Notes: generated from the sequence alone by a model not told the origin. Positions 43,993-52,976 are shown, counted from the stretch's first letter. The stretch: DNA of 64,000 bases from Desulforamulus ruminis DSM 2154 (GCF_000215085.1 NC_015589.1:2554120-2618119); one strand, 5' to 3'. A program made the numbers and translations.

Positions 43993-44646
43993 ATGAAGAA
44001 TAAAAAAATTTTACTCCTGGTGTTTGGAGCCATGCTGGTTACTATGGCCTTTGTATCTTATTATTACTGGTACCAAACCACTCATTATGTAACCACCGAG
44101 GATGCCCGTGTTGACACTCAAATCGTAAAAATTACCCCCCAGGTGGCTGGTAAAATACTGGAAATCCCCATTGAAGAAGGGGAACTTCTGAAACAAAACG
44201 ATATTGTAGCCCGCCTATCGGATGCCTTCCTCTCACCGGGAGCCAACCTGGACTTAACCATTCTGCGCTCTCCCATTACAGGCACGGTCTTGAAAAAAAT
44301 TCAAAATACCGAGGAGATGGCCGCCGTGGGACAACCCCTGGCGCTCATGGCCGACCTGAATGCCGTTTACATCACGGCCAACATTGAGGAAACCGAGCTG
44401 TCTAAAGTTCACCCGGGGCAGATTGTGGATTTTACCATTGACGCCGTGCCCAACTCCAGATTCCAAGGATACGTTGAATCCATCGGTGAGGGAACCAATT
44501 CCTCCTTTTCTTCACTTTCTGCCAGTACATCGGGCACTTTTACCAAAGTAACCCAGAGAATTCCTGTAAAAATCGCTATTCAGGATTTACAAGGAAAAAA
44601 TTTACTGCCGGGAATGAATGCAGTAATAAAAATTCACTTGAAGTAA
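43993..44646 (+). CDS. Short EmrA/HlyD-like adaptor lacking the coiled-coil hairpin
   Basis: 217 residues, GAGGGG upstream. A membrane anchor (5-25) precedes the lipoyl half YVTTEDARVDTQIVKITPQV with IPIEEGELLKQNDIVARLSD. The chain then passes almost directly (LSPGANLDLTILRSPITGTV) to the second lipoyl half and a beta-barrel domain. EmrA-type proteins normally have 90-150 residues of helical hairpin at this point. The short form suits a Gram-positive envelope with no outer-membrane channel. It pairs with the divergent EmrB-like pump (inference). Confidence 0.85.
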   Translation: MKNKKILLLVFGAMLVTMAFVSYYYWYQTTHYVTTEDARVDTQIVKITPQVAGKILEIPIEEGELLKQNDIVARLSDAFLSPGANLDLTILRSPITGTVLKKIQNTEEMAAVGQPLALMADLNAVYITANIEETELSKVHPGQIVDFTIDAVPNSRFQGYVESIGEGTNSSFSSLSASTSGTFTKVTQRIPVKIAIQDLQGKNLLPGMNAVIKIHLK

Positions 44647-44670
44647 ATTCTCTATGAATCTAAATAACCC

Positions 44671-44710
44671 TAAGTCCGGTAAGCATTTTTGCTCACCGGC
44701 TTTTTATTTC
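44671..44710 (+). terminator. Intrinsic terminator after the short adaptor gene
   Basis: CCGGT-A-AGC pairs with GCT-C-ACCGG around ATTTTT, then CTTTTTATTT. Confidence 0.7.
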
Positions 44711-44851
44711 GATTACTTTAGACCAAGAATTTTTTAACAGCTAAGGTAAGTTCAGTGCTTTAGAATTATTTAATAAATATTTAAATTTTATTTATTAAAA
44801 TGTATCTATTTAACTATTTAATTTTCTCTATACAGGGAGGTTGATATAACA

Positions 44852-46654
44852 TTGAATTTCTTTGGACAAAAACTACGCAACTCCTTTAGAAACAAAAGCA
44901 AACCCCTTCTCTCCCTGCTGGCGGTCCTATTGATCGTAGGGATCCTTTATGAATTCAATGCTCGGGAGTCCATTAAAAATGCCAATGCCTCCACTCAATT
45001 CCAGGTTGTCACCCGGGGAGATATCACCGAGAAAATATCCGCATCGGGTACGGTACAATCCCCAACCCAGGTTAAACTCAGCTTTGTCGCCGGCAATACC
45101 GGGAGGCTGTCCTCCATTAAGGTAAAGATCGGGTCTACCGTACAAACCGGCGACGTACTGGCCACCCTTGATGACCGTACGGCGAGAGCTCAGTTGACCA
45201 CCGCCCGGGCCAATCTTGAATCGGCCATCGCCAAATTAAATCAAGCCAAACAGGGCGCCACCAGTGAGACCATTGCCGTTCAACAAACCAATGCCGAAAA
45301 AGCCCGGGTAGCCCTGGAAGGCGCCAAAAAGGCCTATGAAAACCAATTGGTTTTGTATAATGACCGGACCCAAGCCCGTCAGCAGGTTGTTCATGCTGAA
45401 AGCCAGTTGGAACAGGCACAAATTCAACTGCGCTCAGCCAAAGCCGGTCTTGCTTCCGCCCAATCGAAACTGGATGCCTCCAGGGAACTAGCCTCCCTGG
45501 AGGCAGTAGAGGCAGCCCGTGCCAATCTGGAGGCGGCAGAATCCCAGTACATCAATGCGTTGCAGGATCAAAAGGCTGCCCAAGACACATTGACCACCGC
45601 TTTGAACCAAACTCCCCCACCGGAAAATGTGAGTGAGCTAAAAAACACCGCCGAGGCAGCCCAATCGGCCCTGAATCAAGCTGAAGCCACTCGGACAAAG
45701 GCCAGAAAGCAGTTGACCGACCTGTCCGGCCAAGCCAACGATTATGCGGTATCCCAGGCGGAAGCCGCTCGAGACCAGGCTCAAGCTGCGGTGGAGCAAG
45801 CAGAGAATACCCTTCGTACCGCCCAGGGCAGCCTGGAACTAGCGAAGGAAAGCTACGCCAACCGCAGTCAAGACAAAGCCCAATTGGATCAGGTGAAAAA
45901 CCAAATGGACCAAGCCCAGGCAACCTATAATACCGCTGTGGCTCAATTGAATCAGACCCTGGCTCCTGCGGACCGGGAATCCATCCGTATAGCCCAGGCA
46001 GCGGTAGATCAAGCCCGGGTACAGGTACAACAGCAGGAGATCGCCCTGGATAATTTGATCTTAAAAGCACCCATGGACGGCATCATTGCCCAAATTAACG
46101 GCAATATTGGCGAGCTGACCTCTGCCGGCCAGCCGGTCATTGTTATGAACGATTCCAACGCCCATACACTGCAGGTAATGGCCCAAATCAGCCAAAACGA
46201 TGTCACTAAAATCATGCCTGGCCAAAGTGCCGATATCACCACCACCGCCGTACAGGGAAAAAACTTTAAAGGAACGGTGCTGGTGGTTTACCCTGAGGCG
46301 ATTACACAAAACGGGGTGACCAATTACAGCGTCCTGCTTTCTGTAGAAAATTCCGCAGGTCAGTTAAAGCCGGGGATGACTACCAATGTGTCTATCAACA
46401 CCGGTACCCATAAAAATGTACTGTATGTACCCATGGCGGCCCTAAAGGAACTTAACGGCAGCGACGGCGTCTATTTGGCTCATAAAGATGGCGAACTTCG
46501 TTTTCAACCGGTGACCATCGGTCTTTTTGGCCTGGACAAGGTTGAAATTATTGCCGGCCTGCAGGAAGGAGATCAAGTTGCGGTTTCTTTGACCAACGAT
46601 AGCGGGAAAAAATCTTTCTCCCTTTGGGGCGGCTTCGGAGGAGGGAATCGCTAA
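44852..46654 (+). CDS. MacA-like adaptor with very long coiled coil
   Basis: 600 residues from a TTG behind AGGGAGG. An N-terminal anchor (about 19-33) is followed by TRGDITEKISASGTVQSPTQ (first lipoyl strand). About 330 residues of Ala/Gln/Glu-rich helical hairpins (about 100-410) come next. Then NLILKAPMDGIIAQINGNIG closes the lipoyl domain, followed by a beta-barrel and a membrane-proximal domain. It is the adaptor of the ABC exporter coded by the next two genes. The TAA stop touches the next start codon. The coiled coil is about twice the usual MacA length. Confidence 0.9.
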   Translation: MNFFGQKLRNSFRNKSKPLLSLLAVLLIVGILYEFNARESIKNANASTQFQVVTRGDITEKISASGTVQSPTQVKLSFVAGNTGRLSSIKVKIGSTVQTGDVLATLDDRTARAQLTTARANLESAIAKLNQAKQGATSETIAVQQTNAEKARVALEGAKKAYENQLVLYNDRTQARQQVVHAESQLEQAQIQLRSAKAGLASAQSKLDASRELASLEAVEAARANLEAAESQYINALQDQKAAQDTLTTALNQTPPPENVSELKNTAEAAQSALNQAEATRTKARKQLTDLSGQANDYAVSQAEAARDQAQAAVEQAENTLRTAQGSLELAKESYANRSQDKAQLDQVKNQMDQAQATYNTAVAQLNQTLAPADRESIRIAQAAVDQARVQVQQQEIALDNLILKAPMDGIIAQINGNIGELTSAGQPVIVMNDSNAHTLQVMAQISQNDVTKIMPGQSADITTTAVQGKNFKGTVLVVYPEAITQNGVTNYSVLLSVENSAGQLKPGMTTNVSINTGTHKNVLYVPMAALKELNGSDGVYLAHKDGELRFQPVTIGLFGLDKVEIIAGLQEGDQVAVSLTNDSGKKSFSLWGGFGGGNR

Positions 46655-47377
46655 TTGGGCCACATCATCAAAGTGGATAATATGAAGAAAACCTACCAAC
46701 TGGGCGATCAGCAAATTCAAGCCCTGGCAGGGGTTAGCCTGGAGATTGGCCGGGGAGAATTCGTGGCCATTATGGGTTCATCCGGTTCCGGCAAATCAAC
46801 CATGATGAACCTATTGGGCTGCCTGGATAAGCCTACTTCCGGTGAATATTATTTGGATGGCCAGCCCATGTCCAAGGTGAAGGATGATCAGCAGGCCCTG
46901 ATACGCAACGCTAAAATTGGCTTTGTATTTCAAAGCTTCAATCTGCTCCCCCGTACCACCGCTTTGGAGAATGTGGAACTGCCCCTGCTGTATGCCGGCA
47001 TACCCTCCCGGGAACGCCGAAGCAGAGCGGCGGAAGCCTTGCAGTCGGTAGGCTTGGGCAATCGGTTGAACAATAAACCCAACGAATTATCCGGGGGACA
47101 ACAGCAGCGGGTTTCCATTGCCCGGGCCCTGATAAACAACCCGGTGATCCTGCTGGCCGACGAACCAACCGGTGCCCTGGACACCCAGACCAGCAGGGAA
47201 ATCATGAATATCTTCCGGCATCTTCATGCTCAGGGCAAAACCGTTGTAGTAGTTACCCATGAACCGGAGATTGCCCAATATGCCAAACGAATTGTACGCT
47301 TCCGGGACGGCCAAATTTTTGAAGACCGGCCTGTGGGCAGCCTTCCTCCGGTGGATCTGGCGGAGGTGAGACCATGA
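46655..47377 (+). CDS. MacB/LolD-type ABC exporter ATPase
   Basis: 240 residues from a TTG directly after the adaptor stop, with GGAGGAGGG upstream. The Walker A is [12 protein letters not shown], the Q-loop lies in [10 protein letters not shown], the signature is [16 protein letters not shown], the Walker B is [12 protein letters not shown], and the H-loop is VVVTHEP. This is the MacB/LolD subfamily, which works by mechanotransmission rather than classic transport. It overlaps the permease gene by 4 bp (ATGA). Confidence 0.95.
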   Translation: MGHIIKVDNMKKTYQLGDQQIQALAGVSLEIGRGEFVAIMGSSGSGKSTMMNLLGCLDKPTSGEYYLDGQPMSKVKDDQQALIRNAKIGFVFQSFNLLPRTTALENVELPLLYAGIPSRERRSRAAEALQSVGLGNRLNNKPNELSGGQQQRVSIARALINNPVILLADEPTGALDTQTSREIMNIFRHLHAQGKTVVVVTHEPEIAQYAKRIVRFRDGQIFEDRPVGSLPPVDLAEVRP

Positions 47378-48591
47378 ACCTCTCCGAAATCCTACGCCTT
47401 TCCCTGCGCAGCATTAAGGCCAACCCCATGCGCTCTCTGCTTACCATGCTGGGCATTATTATTGGGGTTTCTGCAGTCATTCTTTTAGTTGCCATCGGTC
47501 AGGGCGCTGCGAAAAGTATCACTTCCCAAATTCAAGGACTTGGCAGCAACCTGCTCATTGTTTCTCCGGGACAAGCCCAGCAGGGAGGCATCAACCTGGG
47601 AGCCGGCACCTTAAATAAATTAACCATGGAAGATGCCGAGGCCATCGCCAGGCAACCCTCCATTGAAACCGCGGCTCCCTATGTAAGAAAAAATGCTCAG
47701 GTTATCTGGCGCAACACCAATTACGCCACCTCGGTGGAGGGCAGCACCGCCAATTACGCCCAGGTCCGAAGTTTAAAAGTGGATCAGGGGCGGTTTTTCA
47801 GTAAATTTGAAGTCTTGGGACAAGCCAATGTGGCGGTGGTGGGCCGTGAGGTTGTCAGCAACCTTTTTGGCAACCCGGACTCCAACATCGTTGGCCGCCA
47901 AATTGAAATTAACCAGTTGCCTTTTACCATCATTGGCATTTTGGAAACCCAGGGAAGCCAAGGATTGCAGAACAACGATGATGTCATCCTCCTGCCCATT
48001 ACCACCGCCATGAACCGTATGTTTGGCATGACCTATGTTTCTACCATTTATGTCTCGGCTAAATCCGAAGAACTGATGAATCAAGCTCAACAAGAGGTGG
48101 AAACCGCCCTGCGTATACAGCATGGTCTGCTGCCCAAGGAAGACGACGATTTTAAAATTACTTCCCAGGCGCAAATTCTTAATACCGCCCAGGGCATTAC
48201 GGGTATTATGACGGCTTTGCTGGCAGGCATTGCCGCCATCTCTCTGGTGGTAGGGGGGATTGGTATTATGAACATCATGTTAGTATCGGTAACCGAACGT
48301 ACCCGGGAAATCGGTATTCGTAAAGCCATTGGGGCCAACCGGGGCGCCATTCTCCGCCAGTTTCTGACCGAGGCGGTGATGCTAAGCCTCCTGGGTGGTA
48401 TTACCGGTATTTTGATTGGCATCGGCTCTGCTCTTGTCATTGGGAAAATTTCATCCCTGCCCACCGCCATTACGGTTACCCCGGTCATTTACTCCTTTGT
48501 TTTCTCGGTGCTAGTTGGCGTGATCTTTGGAGTATACCCGGCCCGTAAGGCCGCAAGCTTGAATCCCATTGAGGCGTTGCGCTACGAATAG
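47374..48591 (+). CDS. MacB-type ABC permease (FtsX fold)
   Basis: 405 residues. The N-terminal helix ([20 protein letters not shown]) precedes a large extracytoplasmic MacB_PCD domain (about 45-265). Three C-terminal helices with the FtsX signature ([20 protein letters not shown]) follow, and the protein ends NPIEALRYE, as usual. With the adaptor and ATPase it makes a tripartite-like exporter for peptides, antibiotics or lipids. A perfect 18-bp inverted repeat starts inside its last codons. Confidence 0.95.
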   Translation: MNLSEILRLSLRSIKANPMRSLLTMLGIIIGVSAVILLVAIGQGAAKSITSQIQGLGSNLLIVSPGQAQQGGINLGAGTLNKLTMEDAEAIARQPSIETAAPYVRKNAQVIWRNTNYATSVEGSTANYAQVRSLKVDQGRFFSKFEVLGQANVAVVGREVVSNLFGNPDSNIVGRQIEINQLPFTIIGILETQGSQGLQNNDDVILLPITTAMNRMFGMTYVSTIYVSAKSEELMNQAQQEVETALRIQHGLLPKEDDDFKITSQAQILNTAQGITGIMTALLAGIAAISLVVGGIGIMNIMLVSVTERTREIGIRKAIGANRGAILRQFLTEAVMLSLLGGITGILIGIGSALVIGKISSLPTAITVTPVIYSFVFSVLVGVIFGVYPARKAASLNPIEALRYE

Positions 48592-48622
48592 GCACCTGCG
48601 CAGCCAGGTGCCTATTCGTAGC
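48581..48622 (+). repeat. Perfect 18-bp inverted repeat spanning the permease stop codon
   Basis: The arms are 48581-48598 (GCTACGAATAGGCACCTG) and 48605-48622 with a 6-nt loop (CGCAGC). The TAG stop is inside the left arm. No T-run follows. It may end transcription, protect the 3' end, or be a recombination trace. Confidence 0.7.
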
Positions 48623-48711
48623 CCATACCCATAATTACAGACAAACATGCAAAATGGTAAAACCTCCGGAAAAACGTTGCTCTGGAGGTGAATTTTATAG
48701 AAAGGTCTGTT

Positions 48712-49419
48712 TTAAACTGCAAACCGGTAGCCGACCCCCCAGATGGTCTCAATATATTGTGGATTGGCAGGATCTATTTCAATCTTTTCCCTGATTTTGC
48801 GGATATGCACGGTTACAGTGGCCATGTTCCCCGCTGAATCCATACCCCAGATGCGATCAAAAATATCCTCCTTGCTAAAAACCCGGTTAGGGTTAGAGGC
48901 CAACAGCAGCAGCAGGTTAAACTCCTTGCTGGTCATGCTGACTTCCCGTCCGCTTCTATAAACTCTTCGAGAGCTTTTATCAATGATAAGGTTTCTTATA
49001 ATGATCTCATCCTTTTCTTCTTCCCGTGTTCCCGTCAGCCGTTCATACCTGGATAAATGGGCTTTCACCCTCGCCACCAATTCACTGGGACTGAAAGGTT
49101 TAGTGACATAATCGTCAGCGCCCAGACCCAGTCCCCTAATTTTATCAATCTCCTCCTGCTTCGCGGAAACCATGAGGATGGGTATATCCTGTTTGCTGCG
49201 GATTTGCCTGCAGATTTCAAACCCGTCCATTCCTGGAAGCAGCAAATCCAAAAGAACCAGGTCATAACCGCCCTCCCCGGCCATTTGCAACCCTCTCTGG
49301 CCGTTTTGTTCAATGTCAACGGATAACCCATTAATTTCCAGATAATCTCGCATCAGTTCAGCAATGCTTAATTCATCTTCAATGATTAGTATCCTCTTCA
49401 CTTCCGCACCATCTCTCAA
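48712..49419 (-). CDS. OmpR/PhoB-family response regulator, no adjacent kinase
   Basis: 235 residues as drawn from a TTG at 49419. A GTG at 49401 (start MKRILIIEDE) is an alternative that fits the family N-terminus better. The receiver domain has the acidic pair in LIIEDE, phospho-acceptor Asp in VLLDLLLPGMDG, VSAKQEE and VTKPFSP. The winged helix has EVSMTSKEFNLLLLLASNP, VTVHIRKIREKI and IWGVGYRF. A histidine kinase gene is expected nearby but neither neighbour is one. It may control the MacAB-like operon that ends opposite it. Confidence 0.92.
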   Translation of the reverse strand: MRDGAEVKRILIIEDELSIAELMRDYLEINGLSVDIEQNGQRGLQMAGEGGYDLVLLDLLLPGMDGFEICRQIRSKQDIPILMVSAKQEEIDKIRGLGLGADDYVTKPFSPSELVARVKAHLSRYERLTGTREEEKDEIIIRNLIIDKSSRRVYRSGREVSMTSKEFNLLLLLASNPNRVFSKEDIFDRIWGMDSAGNMATVTVHIRKIREKIEIDPANPQYIETIWGVGYRFAV

Positions 49420-49542
49420 CCCAGTTTAAATGTAAAAATGTAAAAATAAACTTACTGCCAAACAGCTTATTTCATTCTTTTTATCATACCTAATTTTTAG
49501 ATTTTAAATTTTCTTTTTAAAGGTATTAATGGACAAATAAAA

Positions 49543-49590
49543 AAGCAACCGGCAAACCATAGAACAAGGTGGTGAGCCAGTTGCTTTTCT
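49543..49590. terminator. Bidirectional terminator
   Basis: AAGCAAC-C-GGC pairs with GCC-A-GTTGCTT, flanked by A-rich sequence on the left and TTTTCTTGTTTT on the right. Confidence 0.65.
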
Positions 49591-49628
49591 TGTTTTGGTC
49601 CATAATCAAAATTGCAAGCTAGCGATTC

Positions 49629-49985
49629 TCAAATGCTCCATCCTTCCGCTGCTTTTCGTATCAATAAGAACCGCTTATAAACCCCCTCCTGTTGCATCAG
49701 TTCTTCATGGGTTCCTCTCTGGGCAATGCGTCCATCATCCACCATCAGGATCTGATCAGCCTTCTGGATGGTGGCCAAGCGGTGGGCAATGATAATTATG
49801 GTTTTACCATGCACCAAAAACTGATGGCTTTTTGAATCATATGCTCGTTCTCGGGATCTACGCTGGCGGTTGCCTCATCCAAAATCACAATGGGTGCATT
49901 TTTTAGCATGGCCCTGGCGATGGAGATGCGCTGTTTCTCCCCTCCGGAAAGCGTGGAACCATCGTCGCCAATCAGCCCAATTAAA
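49629..49985 (-). pseudogene. 3' remnant of an ABC exporter (MsbA/MdlB-like), frameshifted
   Basis: Reading the reverse strand from 49985: [40 protein letters not shown] (signature and Walker B), then a one-T loss in AGTTTTTGGTG shifts the frame. It resumes as [20 protein letters not shown] (H-loop) and ends at 49629. Everything before the ABC signature, including Walker A and the membrane domain, is missing. The left join is abrupt, next to the phosphatidyltransferase gene, which suggests a deletion. Confidence 0.85.
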
Positions 49986-49998
49986 GCATGATTGTTTA

Positions 49999-50547
49999 TT
50001 ACTCTTTGAAAATACTCCGCCTATTAAGGTTAAGTCTTGGGGAGGTTAGATGTATAATACTCTCCTCTGCAGCCGACAAGATCGCGACGAAGCATACAAA
50101 CCACAGAATGACTGATTGCCGATATAAAATAAACAACGGAGTTATAAAAAGCAGAAACCCCGCAAGCTTGTTTCCCCAAGTATGTAAAATAGCAAATGAA
50201 CGATATTTGTATGCTGCGATGGCCAGGTTCGTACAACGAATTAAAACGATAATTATGATCCAAGGTAAAAAAATTCGGACCTCGTTCCCCATCCATAGGA
50301 TGATGGATAGGGTGATCACTGTGAAAAGAATTAAATCAGCCATGGAGTCCAATCGAGCGCCCAGTTCGCTTTGTGTTTTTGTTTTGCGTGCGACATAGCC
50401 GTCTAAGACATCACTTAAACCGCATACAAGGTATAATACTAAGAATAGTGATGCATTATGAAAGCTGAAGAATAAGGCCAGCAAGAGGACAATCCTGCTG
50501 ATTGAAATGATATTTGCCATATGTTTCAACAGCCTAATCTCCCTCAC
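49999..50547 (-). CDS. CDP-alcohol phosphatidyltransferase family protein
   Basis: 182 residues from a GTG at 50547 (an ATG at 50520 is an alternative). The family signature D-x2-D-G-x2-A-R-x8-G-x3-D-x3-D is complete in [17 protein letters not shown] followed by [11 protein letters not shown]. Five to six membrane helices are visible. It transfers a phosphatidyl group from CDP-diacylglycerol to an alcohol such as glycerol-3-phosphate. Which alcohol is not determinable. It lies beside an ABC-exporter remnant. Confidence 0.87.
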   Translation of the reverse strand: MREIRLLKHMANIISISRIVLLLALFFSFHNASLFLVLYLVCGLSDVLDGYVARKTKTQSELGARLDSMADLILFTVITLSIILWMGNEVRIFLPWIIIIVLIRCTNLAIAAYKYRSFAILHTWGNKLAGFLLFITPLFILYRQSVILWFVCFVAILSAAEESIIHLTSPRLNLNRRSIFKE

Positions 50548-50827
50548 AATGAAGTTATTTGTGGCAAGGTAAACATTACGAGATTATTAAGAACATAACA
50601 GCATGGGCATCTTAATGTATCATTATACCCATAACTATATAAAGTCATAGAATCACCTGCAGCAACGTTCCGCTGTGCAGGCTCTCGGTGAGAAAGCCCC
50701 GCGAAGCCGGAAACGATCATGCTTATATCAAGCCGCCGCTTATATGGTATTTTAAAAATAAAAACCAATCAATCATTGTATTTTTTCTACCGTGTTGCAA
50801 AAATTTTAGCGATGTTATACTCTTAAT
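50548..50827. other. Intergenic region with a GC-rich structured core
   Basis: Around 50650-50720 the sequence is GC-rich with possible hairpins (GGCTTTCTC/GAGAGCC and CAGC/GCTG on the reverse strand) in an otherwise AT-rich gap. It could be a structured leader of the phosphatidyltransferase gene. It does not match any riboswitch consensus I know. Confidence 0.3.
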
Positions 50828-50920
50828 ATAATTATTTAACCTTTTCCCAGGACGATCTGGGGTATTGAGGTTCTTGAGCGAAGGAGCTTACAGGTGCCAT
50901 AGCCACCTGTAAGCTTTTTT
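50828..50920 (+). ncRNA. Candidate small RNA or leader with strong terminator
   Basis: TTGCAA (50795-50800) and TATACT (50816-50821) make a plausible though tightly spaced promoter (15 bp). The transcript of about 95 nt contains CCCAGGACGATCTGGG and ends in the perfect hairpin GCTTACAGGTG-CCATAGC-CACCTGTAAGC plus TTTTTT. No open frame with a ribosome-binding site is present. No family was recognised. Confidence 0.4.
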
Positions 50921-51022
50921 ATTGGTTGAAAGGCTGCCGGTTAGGGAGTCAAATAGGATCTACGGAAGGATCTTGTTTATAAAGAGGCAGATGGCTGCCA
51001 AATTTTACGAAAGGAGCAGGAC

Positions 51023-51655
51023 ATGACCAGAGAAATTGCAATCCATATGGGCCGGAACGGCAAAGCAGCAACACTGTATGAACGAGGAAAAACCGTGATA
51101 TATAAAAGAACCCAAGGGATCTGGACCTTGCAGCAGGAGAAAGATTTTTTTCTCCAACAGGGTCAAGACGTACCGGCCATGCGCCGGCAAATGGAAGAAC
51201 TAATCCAATTTCTCGGTGACTGTAAAATTTTGATCACCTCGGCCATGAATGGCATTCCCTATTATGAATTGGAAAAAGCCGGCTGCAAAATCTGGGAATG
51301 CTCCGGTTCCCCGCGTGAATTATTGGATCATGTATGGGAAAAGGAGCAACAAAGGATATTGACCAAAAACAATCCAGTGGCATCTATGCCCATACCGGAA
51401 AATTTGGGAAACGGCTGCTTCCGGATTTCAATTAAAGGGGTCCAGGGCTGCGGAGCCGGAGTTTCCTCCAAGCAAGTGCTGCTGCCCTTCCTGCGGCAAG
51501 TCCCCTTTGGCCAATTGGAGGTACTTTGCAGCCATATTCCGCCCTGGGTGGAAGCCGAGACCGTGGCCCGGGATTTAACCTGTGCCACCGAGCGTCTGGG
51601 GCCTGATGAATACAAATTGATACTGCGCAAAAAGTCTGATGAGGCGGACTTGTAA
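51023..51655 (+). CDS. AnfO-like protein (Fe-only-nitrogenase accessory family)
   Basis: 210 residues, AAAGGAGCAGG upstream. The N-terminal half reads MTREIAIHMGRNGKAATLYE, then KRTQGIWTLQQEKDF, then LIQFLGDCKILITSAMNGIP with YYELEKAGCKIWE, a pattern I associate with the AnfO family and its NifX/NafY-like cofactor-binding fold. Conserved Cys lie in GDCK, AGCK and GVQGCGAGVSS. No nitrogenase genes are in the window, and orphan AnfO-like genes do occur in anaerobes. The role is unknown. A gene for a dead integrase-core protein follows 75 bp on. Confidence 0.65.
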   Translation: MTREIAIHMGRNGKAATLYERGKTVIYKRTQGIWTLQQEKDFFLQQGQDVPAMRRQMEELIQFLGDCKILITSAMNGIPYYELEKAGCKIWECSGSPRELLDHVWEKEQQRILTKNNPVASMPIPENLGNGCFRISIKGVQGCGAGVSSKQVLLPFLRQVPFGQLEVLCSHIPPWVEAETVARDLTCATERLGPDEYKLILRKKSDEADL

Positions 51656-51730
51656 TGCCAAAATACTGCAAACAAATCAAGAAGAACTTTTTGGCAAGGA
51701 AATTTTTTGTCTACAAGGGGGAATTTCGCT

Positions 51731-52675
51731 ATGCCGTCCCATTCTCTTCAAATTTTATTTCCTGTAAAACAAAATCCTAGCGGACTAGAAATCATTCTCC
51801 TGGATAATGCCTTATCCTGCACAGAGTTTCATAAGACTGTTCCTGACCGGGTATCGTCTGTATCGGAGCCTTCCGGCCGGAACTGCGGCGGCAAATCTTC
51901 TCATGGGTTTTGTGCCAAAGATTTAACTGCCAAATCCCGGTTGCAGCAGCTATTGACGGCTTTATGCCTGAGCCACCCCTACTGGAATGATTTCCGGCTG
52001 CTGCATTTTTTGGAAAAACGCAATATAAAACTCTCTATGACTAAACTGCAAAAAATCAAAGAGGAATCGGGTCTCGACAATCGGAAAAACATTTGTAATG
52101 CCTTAATTCGACTATACTCCGCCGGAAAAATCAACCTAAACAGTCATCAAATAAGCTTTATCGAACGCATGCGGCCGGAATTTCGCGACCGTGACCTGCA
52201 AACGGAAAAGCCCGGCGAGATTCTTGTTTATGAGTGCCTTTTTGTCCGAACCCTAAAAGGCATGGGCAGGATCTATCTCCATACCTTTATCGATCGGTTT
52301 AATGGTTACCTTTTTAGTAAACTCAGTCAAAAACGTTCCCTCAGTGAAGGATTAAAGATGCTGACGAAAGAAATTATTCCTCTCTATCAGACCAACGGTT
52401 CACCGGTCCAAAAGGTTTTGCATACCACCGGGCCCCAGGAGGTTCTGGAAGAACAGCATTTTACGGAAAACCCGGAGGCGGAGTGGATTCCCACCCTTCG
52501 CTCCTTCGGGATGATTCAGGAATTCCAGCAGCGGTTCCTGGAGGATTTTTGTCAATGCCTGGAAACCCTTTCTATACCGCCAGCGCAACTGCCATCTTTC
52601 TTTGACCGGTGGCTGAGCAAGCATTACCCCCATCGCCAGTTTCATCAACCACGCCACTGGCTGGCCGACCAATAG
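51731..52675 (+). CDS. Transposase-derived (rve/integrase-core) protein with altered DDE residues
   Basis: 314 residues from the ATG at 51731 with AAGGGGGAA upstream. A helix-turn-helix-like region (SRLQQLLTALCLSHPYWNDF, then KLQKIKEESGLDNRKN) precedes an RNase-H-like core in which GEILVYECLFVRTLKGMGRI, then YLHTFIDRFNGYLFSKL, matches the IS3/IS481 core. The first catalytic Asp position holds Glu (VYEC), the second is lost (VLHTTGPQ where VLTDNG is usual), and the Glu position reads Gln (GMIQEF). The frame is intact and long. It looks like a domesticated, DNA-binding but non-cutting protein. Confidence 0.75.
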   Translation: MPSHSLQILFPVKQNPSGLEIILLDNALSCTEFHKTVPDRVSSVSEPSGRNCGGKSSHGFCAKDLTAKSRLQQLLTALCLSHPYWNDFRLLHFLEKRNIKLSMTKLQKIKEESGLDNRKNICNALIRLYSAGKINLNSHQISFIERMRPEFRDRDLQTEKPGEILVYECLFVRTLKGMGRIYLHTFIDRFNGYLFSKLSQKRSLSEGLKMLTKEIIPLYQTNGSPVQKVLHTTGPQEVLEEQHFTENPEAEWIPTLRSFGMIQEFQQRFLEDFCQCLETLSIPPAQLPSFFDRWLSKHYPHRQFHQPRHWLADQ

Positions 52676-52795
52676 CCTGTCTTTTCCATTTGGTTCATGG
52701 ACCAGGAAATACTTTTATTTTATCGTTCCAGCCGGTTTGTAACATTTTTTTATAAATACCATATTATGGATCAAAACCCAAAAGGAGGGCTATTC

Positions 52796-52918
52796 ATGAG
52801 TGGTTTCGGTTGCGGTTGGGATAGTTGCAGTTTCATTCTTTTCTTAATCCTGATTCTTTTATTCCTTGGCAATGGCTACGGTTATAGTTACTCTGTAGAA
52901 ACCAAGATTGCCAAGTAG
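52796..52918 (+). CDS. YjcZ-like small spore membrane peptide
   Basis: 40 residues from the ATG at 52796 (AAAGGAGGG 8 bp upstream). It starts MSGFGCGWDSCSFILFLILI, one hydrophobic segment, and ends in a Gly/Tyr-rich tail (GNGYGYSYSVETK). This fits the small YjcZ/SscA-type sporulation peptides with one membrane helix. An intrinsic terminator follows. Confidence 0.7.
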   Translation: MSGFGCGWDSCSFILFLILILLFLGNGYGYSYSVETKIAK

Positions 52919-52941
52919 TTTGTGGAACAGCAAAATTTTCT

Positions 52942-52970
52942 CAACCCCTGGCCAGCCAGGGGTTGAATTT
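52942..52970 (+). terminator. Intrinsic terminator after the YjcZ-like gene
   Basis: CAACCCCTGG-CCAG-CCAGGGGTTG (52942-52965), then AATTTTAT. Confidence 0.8.
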
Positions 52971-52976
52971 TATCTT

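Noticed and set aside
45552-46070. 172-codon reverse frame inside the MacA-like gene
   Set aside because: Pro/Gly/Leu-rich shadow of the Ala/Gln coiled-coil coding sequence, with no independent support.
49988-50398. 136-codon forward frame
   Set aside because: Shadow of the CDP-alcohol phosphatidyltransferase gene on the reverse strand, which has the full family motif.
50640-50730. GC-rich structured patch as a riboswitch upstream of the phosphatidyltransferase gene
   Set aside because: Compared by eye with c-di-GMP, SAM, cobalamin, purine and T-box consensus features and none fits. Kept only as a generic structured intergenic region.
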